Positions 46,272 to 55,960 of a stretch of DNA of 64,000 bases are shown in pieces. The notes beneath the pieces are model-generated. The model was not told the DNA's origin and searched no databases. It worked only from the letters and a program-made list of their open reading frames with translations. Numbering within the stretch: the first letter of the stretch is position 1; each line of letters opens with the position of its first letter. The DNA comes from Streptococcus sp. 29887. Lineage in GTDB: Bacteria > Bacillota > Bacilli > Lactobacillales > Streptococcaceae. The stretch is taken from positions 1,330,001 through 1,394,000 of the forward strand of contig NZ_CP118735.1 in the NCBI RefSeq assembly GCF_032595075.1. The letters run 5' to 3'. The position numbers and the translations under genes were made by a program.

Positions 46272-47880
46272 GGTCATCACCTCCCATCAGGCAGGCAAAA
46301 GTTACTGTCACAGACTTATCCACTTCAACTTCTATCCGTTCTATCACTTCATTAAGCAGTTCTGCCGTTAAAACAGATTGATTTTGGCATTTAGCAAGAT
46401 GTTTAATCCAACTGACCTGCTGACTGTGTTTCTCCTCAATTTTCACCGCTAAAGCCTCATAATGTGATATTTCCGTTGAGAGGGTTTCAATTTTTGAGAT
46501 AATCGTCGCCTTTTGAGACAGATAAGTCTCTCGTTCCTGATCCTCAAGGCGATAATTCAGATAAAGCTCGCCTTGCTCAGCTTGTAGACTAGACAAAGTC
46601 CTTTGAAGATTTTTTATTTTCTTTTGGCAGTCTCTAAGACATTCATCCTTCTTCATTTCTAATTTGGGCAATAAGTTTTTAACCGTGCCAAGCCGACTCA
46701 TCTCTGTCTGAACCAAGCTCAACACAATCTTATCTAAGGCTTGTTCACTGATATAGACAGTTTGTTTCTCTGAAGGTGCTGAACCATGAATATAGTCCAT
46801 AAAGTAATAGTAATCATACTCTGATTTGGGATTTGAGAAATGCTTACAGTACCTTCGCATTTGAGTTGATTGCCCCTTGACATAGATAAGACCCTTATAA
46901 CGATTAGTAGTACGAGGCTGAGTCTGTTTTCTTATGGAACGACGTTCCCTGATTAGTTTTTGAAGGGTTTGATACTCTTCTTTTGTAATATAACCCTCAT
47001 GACAATCATCGACTTGAATGAAATCTTTGTCAGTTAAGGTTTTATTATGCCGACGTTGAATGAGGCTACCATAAAACGCAGGATTTTGAACAAGTCGCTG
47101 AAGGTTCGCACTTTGCCATTGTCGTGTATCATTCTCTGTTCTATACCTTTCTCCTGTTTGACGATAGGCCATTGGCGTAGCAACTTTCTGCTGATTAAGG
47201 TATTTTGTCACCTGGTTGATAGATTGGCCTGCTATTAACTTTTCAAAGACATCTACCATAACAGGTTGAACTATCGCATCGATGACTAAACGATTACCAC
47301 CCTCTCTTCTTTCTAACTTATATCCATAGGGAGCAAAGCCAGCGATGAAATAACCTTGCTTTGCTTTCTGAATATGACTAGCGGTAACTTTCTTTGAAAT
47401 ATCCTTAGAATATAAGTCGTTGACCAAATTCTTGATTTCCACTTCAAAGGATTTCTTATCTTCTAATCCGTTGAGTGTGTCTAAATGGTCATTGATTGAA
47501 ATAAACCGAACCCCCATAAAGGGAAACACCTTATCAATCAGTCGTCCCATCTCAATGTAGTTACGACCCAAACGGGATAAGTCTCGAATGATAATACAGT
47601 TTATGACACCTTTTTTGATGTCATCCATCATGTCCTGATAGGCCGGTCGGTGAAAGGTTGTCCCAGAATATTCATAATCAATGTAGCACTTGGTTACAAC
47701 TAACCCTTTCTTCTTAGCAAAAGCTCGAGCTAGGCTTTCTTGTGTCTCCAAGGATTGCGATTTGTTTCGCCAGCTTTCCGTACGCTCTTTGGACAAACGA
47801 ATGTAAATGCCTGTACGATAAGTTTGAAGTGGTGTCTCTTCTATCGTTTCCTTGCGGTAGCGGTTCTTGGTACGTGCCAT
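46264..47880 (-). CDS. Large serine recombinase 2, degenerate zinc ribbon
   Basis: 538 residues. Catalytic serine in GIYIRLSKERTE; conserved DLSRLGRNYIEMG and recombinase domain. Where its neighbours have a four-cysteine zinc ribbon, this one has YKGLIYVKGQSTQMRRYCKH without CxxC pairs. It may bind DNA differently or act only together with the others. Start overlaps the stop of recombinase 3 by one base (TGATG). Confidence 0.94.
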   Translation of the reverse strand: MARTKNRYRKETIEETPLQTYRTGIYIRLSKERTESWRNKSQSLETQESLARAFAKKKGLVVTKCYIDYEYSGTTFHRPAYQDMMDDIKKGVINCIIIRDLSRLGRNYIEMGRLIDKVFPFMGVRFISINDHLDTLNGLEDKKSFEVEIKNLVNDLYSKDISKKVTASHIQKAKQGYFIAGFAPYGYKLERREGGNRLVIDAIVQPVMVDVFEKLIAGQSINQVTKYLNQQKVATPMAYRQTGERYRTENDTRQWQSANLQRLVQNPAFYGSLIQRRHNKTLTDKDFIQVDDCHEGYITKEEYQTLQKLIRERRSIRKQTQPRTTNRYKGLIYVKGQSTQMRRYCKHFSNPKSEYDYYYFMDYIHGSAPSEKQTVYISEQALDKIVLSLVQTEMSRLGTVKNLLPKLEMKKDECLRDCQKKIKNLQRTLSSLQAEQGELYLNYRLEDQERETYLSQKATIISKIETLSTEISHYEALAVKIEEKHSQQVSWIKHLAKCQNQSVLTAELLNEVIERIEVEVDKSVTVTFACLMGGDDHV

Positions 47881-49454
47881 CAGACCACCTCCGTCTCTCT
47901 AAGAGAAAACTGCTGAAGAACTTCTAGTTCTGCCACATCATGAAACACCAAGGTCAACTCCTGATCCTCATGAATGACAATACGGTCAAGTAAGGTCACT
48001 AAAGTGATACGATTGAGCTCTTTATCTTTTTGGATTTCACTCAATTGTTTTAACCACCGTTCCTTATCCTGAAGTTTGTCATACAGGGTTTGAGCTAGTG
48101 CCTTCTTTTGAATGATAGTGTCTTCAATTTGCTTTAGTTTTTGGCGATAGCTTCGCTGAAACTCTTGGTATTCTGTATCATTGATCAAACCGTCGTCTAA
48201 ATCCAAGTACAAGGACCGGAGCAACTGTTCATACTTCTTGCGATTCGCAATCAAAGAAGTAAAATCGACTTCCAAAAACTGTTCTTGATTAACATAATCA
48301 GGAACTGCTTTAATCAGATAAGACTTCCAGTCAAGATGTTGATGAATAAAGGTCGATACTAAGTCAAGTAATATCACTTGCTTGACTGCATGGCGACTAC
48401 ATCCTCTTCCGTTATTGTAGGTGCTACAAATATACTGAACAGTCTCTTTATCCTTGTGGCGGAGTTTTCGTTGTACAAGTTGAGCCTGACAGTCGCTGCA
48501 AAATAACAATCCTGCAAAGAGGTCAGGTAGCTTCTTCCCGTGCTTGACATCCCTGAGTAAGAGATTATTGGCTATCTCAAACGTACTTTTTGAGATAATG
48601 GCTTCATGCGTATCGTCAACCCGAACCCAATCTTCTGGATTCACAGCTACAGACTTTTGAGACTTGTAATTAAGTTTGGTTTGCTTCCCCTGTTCCAAAC
48701 TACCAGTATAGACACGATTGGTCAAAATACGATTGACTATTTTCGTGTCCCACTTATATCTATGCCCATAAAATCCTTTAATCTTTTCCTGACAGGCTTT
48801 CTTACGTTGCAAGGGAGTTTCTATCCCAGCCTGGTTAAGAAAGCCTGCAATAGCATTTGACGAATAGCCCTCTAGTTTAAGAGCAAAGATTTTCTCGATA
48901 GTCGGGCGTATAGTCTCATCAACCACTAAATGATTCCGTTGCTTGTCATCTTTAAGATAGCCATAGGGAGCAAAGGCTCCGATAAACTCGCCTTTTTGCC
49001 GTTTCGCTTTTTGGGTACTCCGAACTTTGGTTGAAATATCTCGACAGTAGCTATCGTTAATTAGACTTTTAATGGGCATAACCAAGTGTGTTTCATTTGT
49101 ATCAGCAGTCATACTATCATAGTGATCATTGACTGAAATAAACCTAACTCCCATTGTAGGGAAAATTCGTTGAAGGTATTTCCCAGTCTCAATATAATCT
49201 CGACCGAAGCGTGATAAGTCCTTGACAATTATGGTATCAATGATTTTATCATTCACCATCGCCATCATACGATTAAAGTCAGGACGGTTAAAGGTTAAGC
49301 CACTGATGCCATCATCCACAAATTCTTCTAAAATCATAAAATCGTGATTTCTGGCATAGTCTCGCAAAAGCGAGCGTTGGTTGATGATGGAATTGCTTTC
49401 CACATTGTCCCCATCATCTCGTGACAGGCGTAAATAAATACAGGCTTGTGTCAT
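47880..49454 (-). CDS. Large serine recombinase 3
   Basis: 524 residues, first of the recombinase operon. Catalytic serine in CIYLRLSRDDGD, DLSRFGRDYIETG, zinc ribbon FCSDCQAQL with CSTYNNGRGC near residues 330-365, coiled-coil tail. Three such genes in a row are known from several streptococcal conjugative elements. Confidence 0.95.
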   Translation of the reverse strand: MTQACIYLRLSRDDGDNVESNSIINQRSLLRDYARNHDFMILEEFVDDGISGLTFNRPDFNRMMAMVNDKIIDTIIVKDLSRFGRDYIETGKYLQRIFPTMGVRFISVNDHYDSMTADTNETHLVMPIKSLINDSYCRDISTKVRSTQKAKRQKGEFIGAFAPYGYLKDDKQRNHLVVDETIRPTIEKIFALKLEGYSSNAIAGFLNQAGIETPLQRKKACQEKIKGFYGHRYKWDTKIVNRILTNRVYTGSLEQGKQTKLNYKSQKSVAVNPEDWVRVDDTHEAIISKSTFEIANNLLLRDVKHGKKLPDLFAGLLFCSDCQAQLVQRKLRHKDKETVQYICSTYNNGRGCSRHAVKQVILLDLVSTFIHQHLDWKSYLIKAVPDYVNQEQFLEVDFTSLIANRKKYEQLLRSLYLDLDDGLINDTEYQEFQRSYRQKLKQIEDTIIQKKALAQTLYDKLQDKERWLKQLSEIQKDKELNRITLVTLLDRIVIHEDQELTLVFHDVAELEVLQQFSLRETEVV

Positions 49455-49552
49455 GTTTATCTCCTTAATCAGTGTTTAGGTGCTTACCGATTAAGGATTG
49501 AGGTTCTACTATTCTATTTTACATAATCTATCAAGACTTGTCCGCTAAAAAC

Positions 49553-49693
49553 TCAAATTTTTTCAAGCTTTCGACCTAATAAATCATCTAAAACCTCAGT
49601 AATCTTTAATGGCTTATCGGTTACTCGAACCGTCACCTTATATCCCTCAATCACAATCTGCGGTAATTCCGCACCTGTTTGTATTTTTTCCAT
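49553..49693 (-). CDS. Small conserved element protein, 46 residues
   Basis: Minus-strand ORF MEKIQTGAELPQIVIEGYKV... ending GRKLEKI, one gene upstream of the recombinases. An AAAGGAAAAACGTTT leader gives a usable ribosome site. Its position next to the integration genes suggests a small accessory factor, but no function can be assigned. Confidence 0.7.
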   Translation of the reverse strand: MEKIQTGAELPQIVIEGYKVTVRVTDKPLKITEVLDDLLGRKLEKI

Positions 49694-49699
49694 AAACGT

Positions 49700-49950
49700 T
49701 TTTCCTTTACTTAAAATTTTGACCTCTGTAGGTAGAACTGGTTAAGTTCTTCATGGGAGTTTCACCCGCTGTCCTTTCTCGATGGCAGCCTGAACGTTCA
49801 GAAGTATCATTATCCTCATTTGTCTCATGGCAGATAGGTAACCAACCTATTTTATAGCCGATAATTCTCGCTCATCTCACGGCGTACCAGGCTAAATTGC
49901 TCCACAAATGATTAAAGTCCCACTTCAGTCTATTCAGTTGTCAAAGGGCA
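49700..49950 (-). other. Structured non-coding leader region before the recombinase block
   Basis: No long ORF. On the minus strand several local stems are visible: TAGCC with GGCTA over 30 bases, CTGAA-CG-TTCAG, GGG-TGAAACT-CCC, AGAACT-TAACC-AGTTCT and ACCT-ACAG-AGGT in series, ending just before the 46-residue gene. TTGACA occurs at its upstream edge (about 49944-49939) but no well-spaced -10 follows. It could be a structured 5' leader or a recombinase-binding region. Confidence 0.45.
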
Positions 49951-49957
49951 AAAAAGA

Positions 49958-49999
49958 GACTAAAAATTCCCCTCACTATAAAGAGTGAATTTTTTAGTC
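49958..49999 (-). terminator. Terminator after the sigma-like gene
   Basis: Stem GACTAAAAAATTC... pairing with GAATTTTTAGTC around a second stem CACTC/AGTGA region, followed on the minus strand by TCTCTTTTTTG. Confidence 0.8.
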
Positions 50000-50009
50000 C
50001 CCTGTTTCG

Positions 50010-50414
50010 TTATTTTTCAAAAAATTTTCGTAGGTTGTCCAAAATTGTATTTCTCACCCGAAATAGGCTAGTCGCAGACATCTTTTGCTCTATTGCTACT
50101 TCTCTAATGGTATGTTCTCTGAAATATAAAGCATCAATAATTTCAAATTCTTTATCAGATAAGGTTAATAAAGCCTCATTTAGTTGTTCTATAACGAGCT
50201 TGGTTTCTACCAAACGTTCAATATCAACAGTTGTATCTGGCAGTACATTTGCTAGTGGCAACCCATCTACTTCAAGTGATGAAAAAGGCAATACACCGAA
50301 TTTTCTATCTTTTCTATTCAAGTACTTTTGATGATTAACAAGTTTCCAATAACCTTTATACACTTCCTCGCTAACAGATACCTTCTTACCTCTAACAAAT
50401 ATGCAATATTTCAT
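50010..50414 (-). CDS. Sigma-70 region 4-like regulator
   Basis: About 134 residues. The C-terminal half (LTLSDKEFEIIDALYFREHTIREVAIEQKMSATS and so on) is a helix-turn-helix like sigma region 4, as in small regulators carried by Tn916-like and related elements. ATG at 50414 (MKYCIFVRG) lies 5 bases after GGAGG; the longer frame starts inside that site. Probably controls element genes. Confidence 0.8.
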   Translation of the reverse strand: MKYCIFVRGKKVSVSEEVYKGYWKLVNHQKYLNRKDRKFGVLPFSSLEVDGLPLANVLPDTTVDIERLVETKLVIEQLNEALLTLSDKEFEIIDALYFREHTIREVAIEQKMSATSLFRVRNTILDNLRKFFEK

Positions 50415-50799
50415 TAATTCCTCCACTTATATTTATTTTTAAGTATCATAAATGGAGGGCTTCTTATCTCAACCATAGCTATTTCTCACTTATTTTTCAG
50501 CTCGAGAATTTCTCCTCACTAATAAGAGTGAAAATATAGTGATTTTGTTTCAAAATTTCAGACAATCAATTAACAATTATATATTGGTGTACTCACCGCT
50601 AATCATAGTTTCACCAATTAAAAAATACTTTTCTAATCAGTTATACCCATTGTCATTAAAGATAGGATATCTTAGCAAGGACATATGCTATAAATAAAAA
50701 AGCAAGTTCTTTCGAACTCGCTACAATTCTTTTATAAAAAATCTATTATATATCTAGGCCATTGTTTTATCTAAGAGTCAAAAACAAATACATAATTAC
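50415..50799. other. Intergenic region between regulator and TOMM operon
   Basis: 385 AT-rich bases without a credible gene. It holds the terminator of the TOMM operon at 50701-50722 and, near 50480, only a 20-codon frame that runs into the sigma-like gene start. Confidence 0.6.
50701..50722 (-). terminator. Terminator of the TOMM operon
   Basis: Stem AGCGAGTTC with GAACTTGCT, loop GAAA, followed on the minus strand by TTTTTTATTT; it lies 78 bases past the stop of the permease gene. Confidence 0.9.
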
Positions 50800-51552
50800 T
50801 TAAGCTTCATAAGTAAAATATCTAAATGAAATAACAAAGCATACTACAATCATAAGAACTAGATAAAACGTATAGTTCCAAATATCAGATAACACAAAAT
50901 CATTATAAATTAAACTACTTCTTAACATCGCAATCATATGTGTTAGAGGATTAACTTTAACTAATGGCTGTAAAAATTGTGGCCAGACATCCGTCGGAAA
51001 AAATGCTCCTCCTAAAAATGTTGAAAGTAGATTACCTAAATTTCCAAAAACCGAAGTATTTTTTACATTCTTAGATAGGATACTTATAATCAAACCTATC
51101 AATACTAGAGAAATCGCACTCAGTACAAGAACTATAGAAAGCCAGATTATATTGGGAAAACTATATTTTAGGCCTAATTTTAAAATATAATTACAAAAAA
51201 CTAATACCAGTAACGTTTGCAAAAACATCAAAATTATTTGAGTTATGATTAAAGAAAAAATTATCTTTGAAATTTTGACGGGAGTTACTTTTATAAATTT
51301 CAAAAATCCATTTTCTCTATAACTCGATAACATAATCGGAAATGCTATCAAACCTGTTGAAGCATACGACATACCTAAGATACCGGGAAGGATATATGTC
51401 ATGTAGGACATTCCCTCCCTGCTCTCCGAAGAACCAGCCGTTCCCATCAAAATAAGCATTAATATCGGCAAAAGAGTTCCTGTAATCACTGCTTGTCTAT
51501 TTCGGATTTCCATTAAAAAAAATGATTTAATAAATTTCATGATACTACGCAT
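50800..51552 (-). CDS. ABC-2 type permease of the TOMM exporter
   Basis: 250 residues with six predicted membrane segments, ABC-2 family (SYMTYILPGILGMSYASTGLIAFPI, NVKNTSVFGNLGNLLSTFLGGAFFP). It should form the exporter with the ATPase upstream, with which it overlaps by 8 bases. Corresponds in position to SagH/SagI of the streptolysin S cluster. May also give self-protection, since no separate immunity gene is visible. Confidence 0.88.
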   Translation of the reverse strand: MRSIMKFIKSFFLMEIRNRQAVITGTLLPILMLILMGTAGSSESREGMSYMTYILPGILGMSYASTGLIAFPIMLSSYRENGFLKFIKVTPVKISKIIFSLIITQIILMFLQTLLVLVFCNYILKLGLKYSFPNIIWLSIVLVLSAISLVLIGLIISILSKNVKNTSVFGNLGNLLSTFLGGAFFPTDVWPQFLQPLVKVNPLTHMIAMLRSSLIYNDFVLSDIWNYTFYLVLMIVVCFVISFRYFTYEA

Positions 51553-52480
51553 GTATATTACCTCCGGTTATAATTAAAAACATATCCTCCAAATCCATTT
51601 CCGAAATAGAAACACCCCTCAACTCTATCTTTTCCTTATCACATAATCGCGATAACGTCGTAAGAGTTTTTTCGTAATCATTAAAAAAAATCAGTAACTC
51701 TTCATCCATAAAACGAAATTCGTTTTCACTAAAATATTTAGATATATTAGATTGAAGAAAATCTTTATCTATTCCAGCCAAACTGTAATCAAATACTATC
51801 TTATGTGAATACGGCAAACTATTAAATGCGTTCTCGACTGAATCATCATAAGCAATTTTCCCTTGATAAATTATTATTAATCTATCACACACATCAATAA
51901 TTTCATTTATATAATGTGTCGTTAATAAAATTGTTTTCCCATTCTTTTTATATCCTTTTATAATGTTCCAAAGTTCCTTTCGAGTTTGAATATCTAATCC
52001 TAAGGTAGGCTCATCAAAAAAGATAATTTCAGGGTCATTTATCATACTTAACGCTAAAGCAATCCTCTGTTGCTGTCCACCTGATAAATCAGAAATGTAA
52101 CTATCATAAGCCTCCTTCAAGCTTACTTTTTCTAAAAGCTCACAAATCTCTTTTTTTGACAACGAAATATTATATAAAGCACCTATAAATTCAAAGAGCT
52201 CACAAATTTTTATCTTGTTAAAAAATTTATTTGTTTGAAATTGAACCCCTATTTTCTTCAATAAGTCTGATGCTCTATCTTTAGAATTACTGTTGAGAAC
52301 AATACTTTCTCCACTGTAATCTGTGTATATTCCTTGTAGACAATTAAAAAGTGTAGTTTTACCAGAACCATTTTTTCCTACAATTGCAACAACTTCCCCT
52401 CTATCAATACCGAATGTTATATTGGATAAGATACTTTTACCATTATAAGAATAGCCTAAATTATTGACCTTAATAAACAT
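51545..52480 (-). CDS. ABC transporter ATPase of the TOMM operon
   Basis: 311 residues. Walker A GKNGSGKTT near residue 35, signature LSGGQQQRIALAL near residue 130, Walker B IIFFDEPTLGLD near residue 150; a C-terminal extension of about 90 residues as in natural-product exporters. Equivalent to SagG. Lies between the M16 protease and the permease. Confidence 0.93.
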   Translation of the reverse strand: MFIKVNNLGYSYNGKSILSNITFGIDRGEVVAIVGKNGSGKTTLFNCLQGIYTDYSGESIVLNSNSKDRASDLLKKIGVQFQTNKFFNKIKICELFEFIGALYNISLSKKEICELLEKVSLKEAYDSYISDLSGGQQQRIALALSMINDPEIIFFDEPTLGLDIQTRKELWNIIKGYKKNGKTILLTTHYINEIIDVCDRLIIIYQGKIAYDDSVENAFNSLPYSHKIVFDYSLAGIDKDFLQSNISKYFSENEFRFMDEELLIFFNDYEKTLTTLSRLCDKEKIELRGVSISEMDLEDMFLIITGGNIHA

Positions 52481-52494
52481 AAAACCTCCCTATT

Positions 52495-53724
52495 TTATTT
52501 AAGAATAACTATTGAAAATTTTCTACTTGATATTTTATCCAAAAAGTGTGAAATATCTTCTGATGTTATACTATCCAGCAAATTCAACGTAGATTCTAAT
52601 ACTATCTGCCTCCGACCAATTTGATGCTCTTTAGCCAAATAAATAAAAAACATTTTCATACTTCCAGAATTAACTTGGCAATTAATTATATTAGTAAGCT
52701 CCGTTTTACAGGTTTCTAAATGCAATTTTATATATCCGATAAATTCAGATGATCTAAAAACATCCAATATAAACTCATTTATTTCCGAAATATTCTCTAG
52801 GTTTTCCTTTGAATCTATATACTGTACTTCAAAAATAGGTGTATCAAAATAATAGTAAGATCGAGCAACTATAAAATATAAATCTGCCAATTTTTTCCTT
52901 AAGTTATCAAATAGGAAACCACTCGTCCCATTGACCATTAGTAAACACAAAAGAGATAAAATCAATGATTCTTTTTCACACAAAACTTCATCAAAAAGAT
53001 AAGACAACGAGACCATAACTCCTGGGTTACTATCAAGAACCTTATCAGAGTATCCTATATTAAAATAATCAACTAAGTTATTCTGAACAACAATAGGATT
53101 TTCATCGATGCCCTCTCGATTTAATAATAAGTCATCCAACGTATCCTTAATAGACTTATCAGATATTTCACCCGAAAAATAAAGCTTCATGCTGCTTGAA
53201 AAAAATAAGTTGCTCTTAATTTTTAGTACATCTTCTAATTTTATATTGTTTAAATCTTTTCCTAAAATATCAACATTTAGCTCTTTTGACCAGATTAAAC
53301 TATTCAATTCATCTTGATACAATTTTAATCTATCAAATTTTCTTGAAATCCTCTCTTTATGAATGATACGCTTCTCTTTGAAAAAATCAACTTCAGAAAT
53401 TGAACCATGTATCAGATATTCAAAAATTTCACGAAAATTATCAGAAATCTTCCCTAATGGCGAAACTAGATAGATGTACATACTATCCAAGCCAGTTCTC
53501 ATTTCTAGTTTGATATTTTTGGAGGCTAAAAAATCAGAAAAAGACATCCCTTTATAAGTTATATTAGAAAGTAAATGTTCCGTTAGATGCACAATTCCAT
53601 GAAAATCTTTTTTTTCATTCATAGTCCCAATATTGAACCAGATTAATAATTCGTCTAGATCAAATCCTCTGACTTTAAAAACCTCTACATTACTATATGT
53701 TGATTGACAGAAAGTTTTTGACAT
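52495..53724 (-). CDS. M16-family zinc peptidase, likely leader peptidase
   Basis: 409 residues. The inverted zinc motif HLTEH is at residues 46-50 (HxxEH), and EKRIIHKERIS near residue 125 fits the distal glutamate region of M16 enzymes. In the streptolysin S cluster a CAAX-type protease (SagE) sits in the operon; here an M16 peptidase takes its place, so it probably removes the leader from the modified precursors. Function inferred from context. Confidence 0.85.
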   Translation of the reverse strand: MSKTFCQSTYSNVEVFKVRGFDLDELLIWFNIGTMNEKKDFHGIVHLTEHLLSNITYKGMSFSDFLASKNIKLEMRTGLDSMYIYLVSPLGKISDNFREIFEYLIHGSISEVDFFKEKRIIHKERISRKFDRLKLYQDELNSLIWSKELNVDILGKDLNNIKLEDVLKIKSNLFFSSSMKLYFSGEISDKSIKDTLDDLLLNREGIDENPIVVQNNLVDYFNIGYSDKVLDSNPGVMVSLSYLFDEVLCEKESLILSLLCLLMVNGTSGFLFDNLRKKLADLYFIVARSYYYFDTPIFEVQYIDSKENLENISEINEFILDVFRSSEFIGYIKLHLETCKTELTNIINCQVNSGSMKMFFIYLAKEHQIGRRQIVLESTLNLLDSITSEDISHFLDKISSRKFSIVILK

Positions 53725-53732
53725 TAAATCAC

Positions 53733-54575
53733 CTAACCTTCATCTTTATGTCCGATTAGGAACTCGTAAACGATTCCTTCTGTAACACCATCAATATCAA
53801 GTAAGTTATTAATTTCATCATCAAAAAATCCTCCTATAGCTAGCGTACCAATATCAATGCTCTCAGCAGATAAATAAATGTTTTGTCCTAGATGCCCTGC
53901 ATCTAAATGTACAAACCTATATGAACGCTCTCCATATTTATAGGATAATCTTGGAAAAACTGCAGTAATAAATATTACGCACGCTGCTTTTTTCGCAATA
54001 CTTGAATAAGAGGTATACTTAGATAAATCAAGTTCTCCATTTTGCAAAACAGATAGATTGTGCTCTGAAGGGTTATAATGATAAACCCCCACCTCCAATC
54101 CCTCAATATTATTAGCATAAAAATATATTTCTAAGGGATACAATCCTCCCGCAGAAGGAGAAGTTCTCAGCTCTTGATAATATCCTTTTTCTACATTTTC
54201 AAGTGCTCCACTAACTCCATAACTAGAATTCAAAATATAACTTAACTCGCTTAGAGTTAAGCTTTCTGATGAAAATTCACGGGTACTTCTTCTAGAAAAT
54301 AAAATTTCTCTAAATTCCTTAGTTTCTCTCTCATAATCGGTAAAATCGGAGGGTAGATTTATCTTAGGAAAGGTTACAAAAGAATGCGATGAGTTGACCG
54401 ATCCTTCAATAAAAACAGGATTAGAAATAATTTGAGAAATATTTTTCCCTAATATTTTTTCTCTCAAAATATTTAATTTAGTAATTTCATGAAACGTTTG
54501 AAAATTATATTTATTTATAATATTACTTTCAAATGCATTTTTTGAAAGTATCTCAATCGAAGATATTTTACTCAT
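53733..54575 (-). CDS. SagB-type thiazole/oxazole dehydrogenase
   Basis: 280 residues, nitroreductase-like FMN enzyme (SagB/McbC). Visible: FSRRSTREFSSESLTLSELSYIL-like start of the fold near residue 95, SPSAGGLYPLEIYFY near residue 138, and a C-terminal AIGGFFDDEINNLLDID stretch. It would oxidise azolines to thiazoles or oxazoles. Gap of 20 bases from the YcaO gene upstream. Confidence 0.92.
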   Translation of the reverse strand: MSKISSIEILSKNAFESNIINKYNFQTFHEITKLNILREKILGKNISQIISNPVFIEGSVNSSHSFVTFPKINLPSDFTDYERETKEFREILFSRRSTREFSSESLTLSELSYILNSSYGVSGALENVEKGYYQELRTSPSAGGLYPLEIYFYANNIEGLEVGVYHYNPSEHNLSVLQNGELDLSKYTSYSSIAKKAACVIFITAVFPRLSYKYGERSYRFVHLDAGHLGQNIYLSAESIDIGTLAIGGFFDDEINNLLDIDGVTEGIVYEFLIGHKDEG

Positions 54576-54595
54576 AATATCAGTGCTCCTTATGA

Positions 54596-55915
54596 TTACG
54601 GAAATGGATGAGGAATTTTATTAAATTCATCCACTGTTTTTGGCTTATTTAATAGTCCTAATGTTACTGGAACATCATGTATACGAGTTCCTCCAATTCT
54701 AGGATATAAATGGTCATTTGTAATCTCTATAAAACCAGGTATTATTACCTTATATACTCTATAATCCAGATTATAAACATCACTTGTTGTCAAGTTCTTA
54801 TAAAAAATATCATATCCTAAATTTGAAATTTTTTCATATAAAATTTTAAGTTGCTCATCATATGGCAAAATTTTTTCATCTTGAATTTCTACTGTACAAT
54901 TTTGATGAAGTAGAAAATTAAAATGTGACTTCATAGATTTTTTAGTAAATAGCATCACTCGGCTATGAAAGTCTCGAATATCAGAAAAATCATCACAGTA
55001 CTTCTCTTTACTTCCCTGAACAAAATCTTCTTTCCAACTAATACGACCTTGTGATAACTCTATAAAAGTTTTTATCACTGCTTCTTTTAGTGTCAACCTA
55101 GTCGCTGCTGCAATTAAAATTCCACCTCGCTCATCCTCTAAGATTCCTAAAACACTAGGAATTTTTGTATCAAGTGTCATATCAATTAAAGTGTATTTAC
55201 ATCCAGGTATTTCAAATCTTTCTTTATACAATTGATAAACTTCTTCATTGGAGGTTATATCAATCTTAGGCAAAGAAAGCTCGTTATACCATAAAATACT
55301 AAAAGCATCACGCTCAATCACTTCGAAAATTCCTTTAACAATAGCTTCCTCATCATCAGAAGCACATGACAATCCAGTTGAAATAGGATACCAAATTAAT
55401 TTCTCATCATTACTCGGATAGTATGGTAAATAGGTAACTGCTGCTGGAATCAAGTAATCTTCCTTTTTTCCTAATTTTTTACAAAAGGTCCAGTTAACTG
55501 TTGTTGATTCATTAAAAATACAAAAAGGAAAATCTGATTCTAGATACTGAAATTTGTTATAGAAAGCAAATTTTTTGGGGGAGACACAGCAATATTTATT
55601 TGACAATTCTTTATACGATCCAAGCACTAAATCTGAAGACTGTATAAACGCCGAGCAGTATCTCTCTATAGTCTCCCCTATTGCAGCATTAGCTGCAGAT
55701 TCAAATGTGAGTCCAGCACCGCTATTAAAAGATGTTGAAACCTCAATTCCCATTCTTGAAAAGTTTTGAGCAATAGCTGCTACAAGAAATACCCTAGCAT
55801 CATCACGCTCAGGCAACCAATAAAATAAATCTTTAACAATACCTAGTTTATTGTTAACAAGCCTATCAGACACAAAAGGATAGATGCTTGTCAAATTAGT
55901 AGATAAAAATTTCAT
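54596..55915 (-). CDS. YcaO cyclodehydratase (SagD-like)
   Basis: 439 residues, YcaO domain protein. ATP-binding glutamates are in IGETIERYCSAF near residue 85 and GIFEVIERDAFSILW near residue 195. The C-terminus ends IPHPFP, a PxPxP motif known to be needed in azoline-forming YcaO enzymes. It would convert Cys, Ser and Thr of the precursor cores to azolines, guided by the SagC-like partner. Confidence 0.95.
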   Translation of the reverse strand: MKFLSTNLTSIYPFVSDRLVNNKLGIVKDLFYWLPERDDARVFLVAAIAQNFSRMGIEVSTSFNSGAGLTFESAANAAIGETIERYCSAFIQSSDLVLGSYKELSNKYCCVSPKKFAFYNKFQYLESDFPFCIFNESTTVNWTFCKKLGKKEDYLIPAAVTYLPYYPSNDEKLIWYPISTGLSCASDDEEAIVKGIFEVIERDAFSILWYNELSLPKIDITSNEEVYQLYKERFEIPGCKYTLIDMTLDTKIPSVLGILEDERGGILIAAATRLTLKEAVIKTFIELSQGRISWKEDFVQGSKEKYCDDFSDIRDFHSRVMLFTKKSMKSHFNFLLHQNCTVEIQDEKILPYDEQLKILYEKISNLGYDIFYKNLTTSDVYNLDYRVYKVIIPGFIEITNDHLYPRIGGTRIHDVPVTLGLLNKPKTVDEFNKIPHPFP

Positions 55916-55960
55916 AATCTTGCCTTTCTCTGTATGTTGTTGATTTCAAAAGAATATCCA

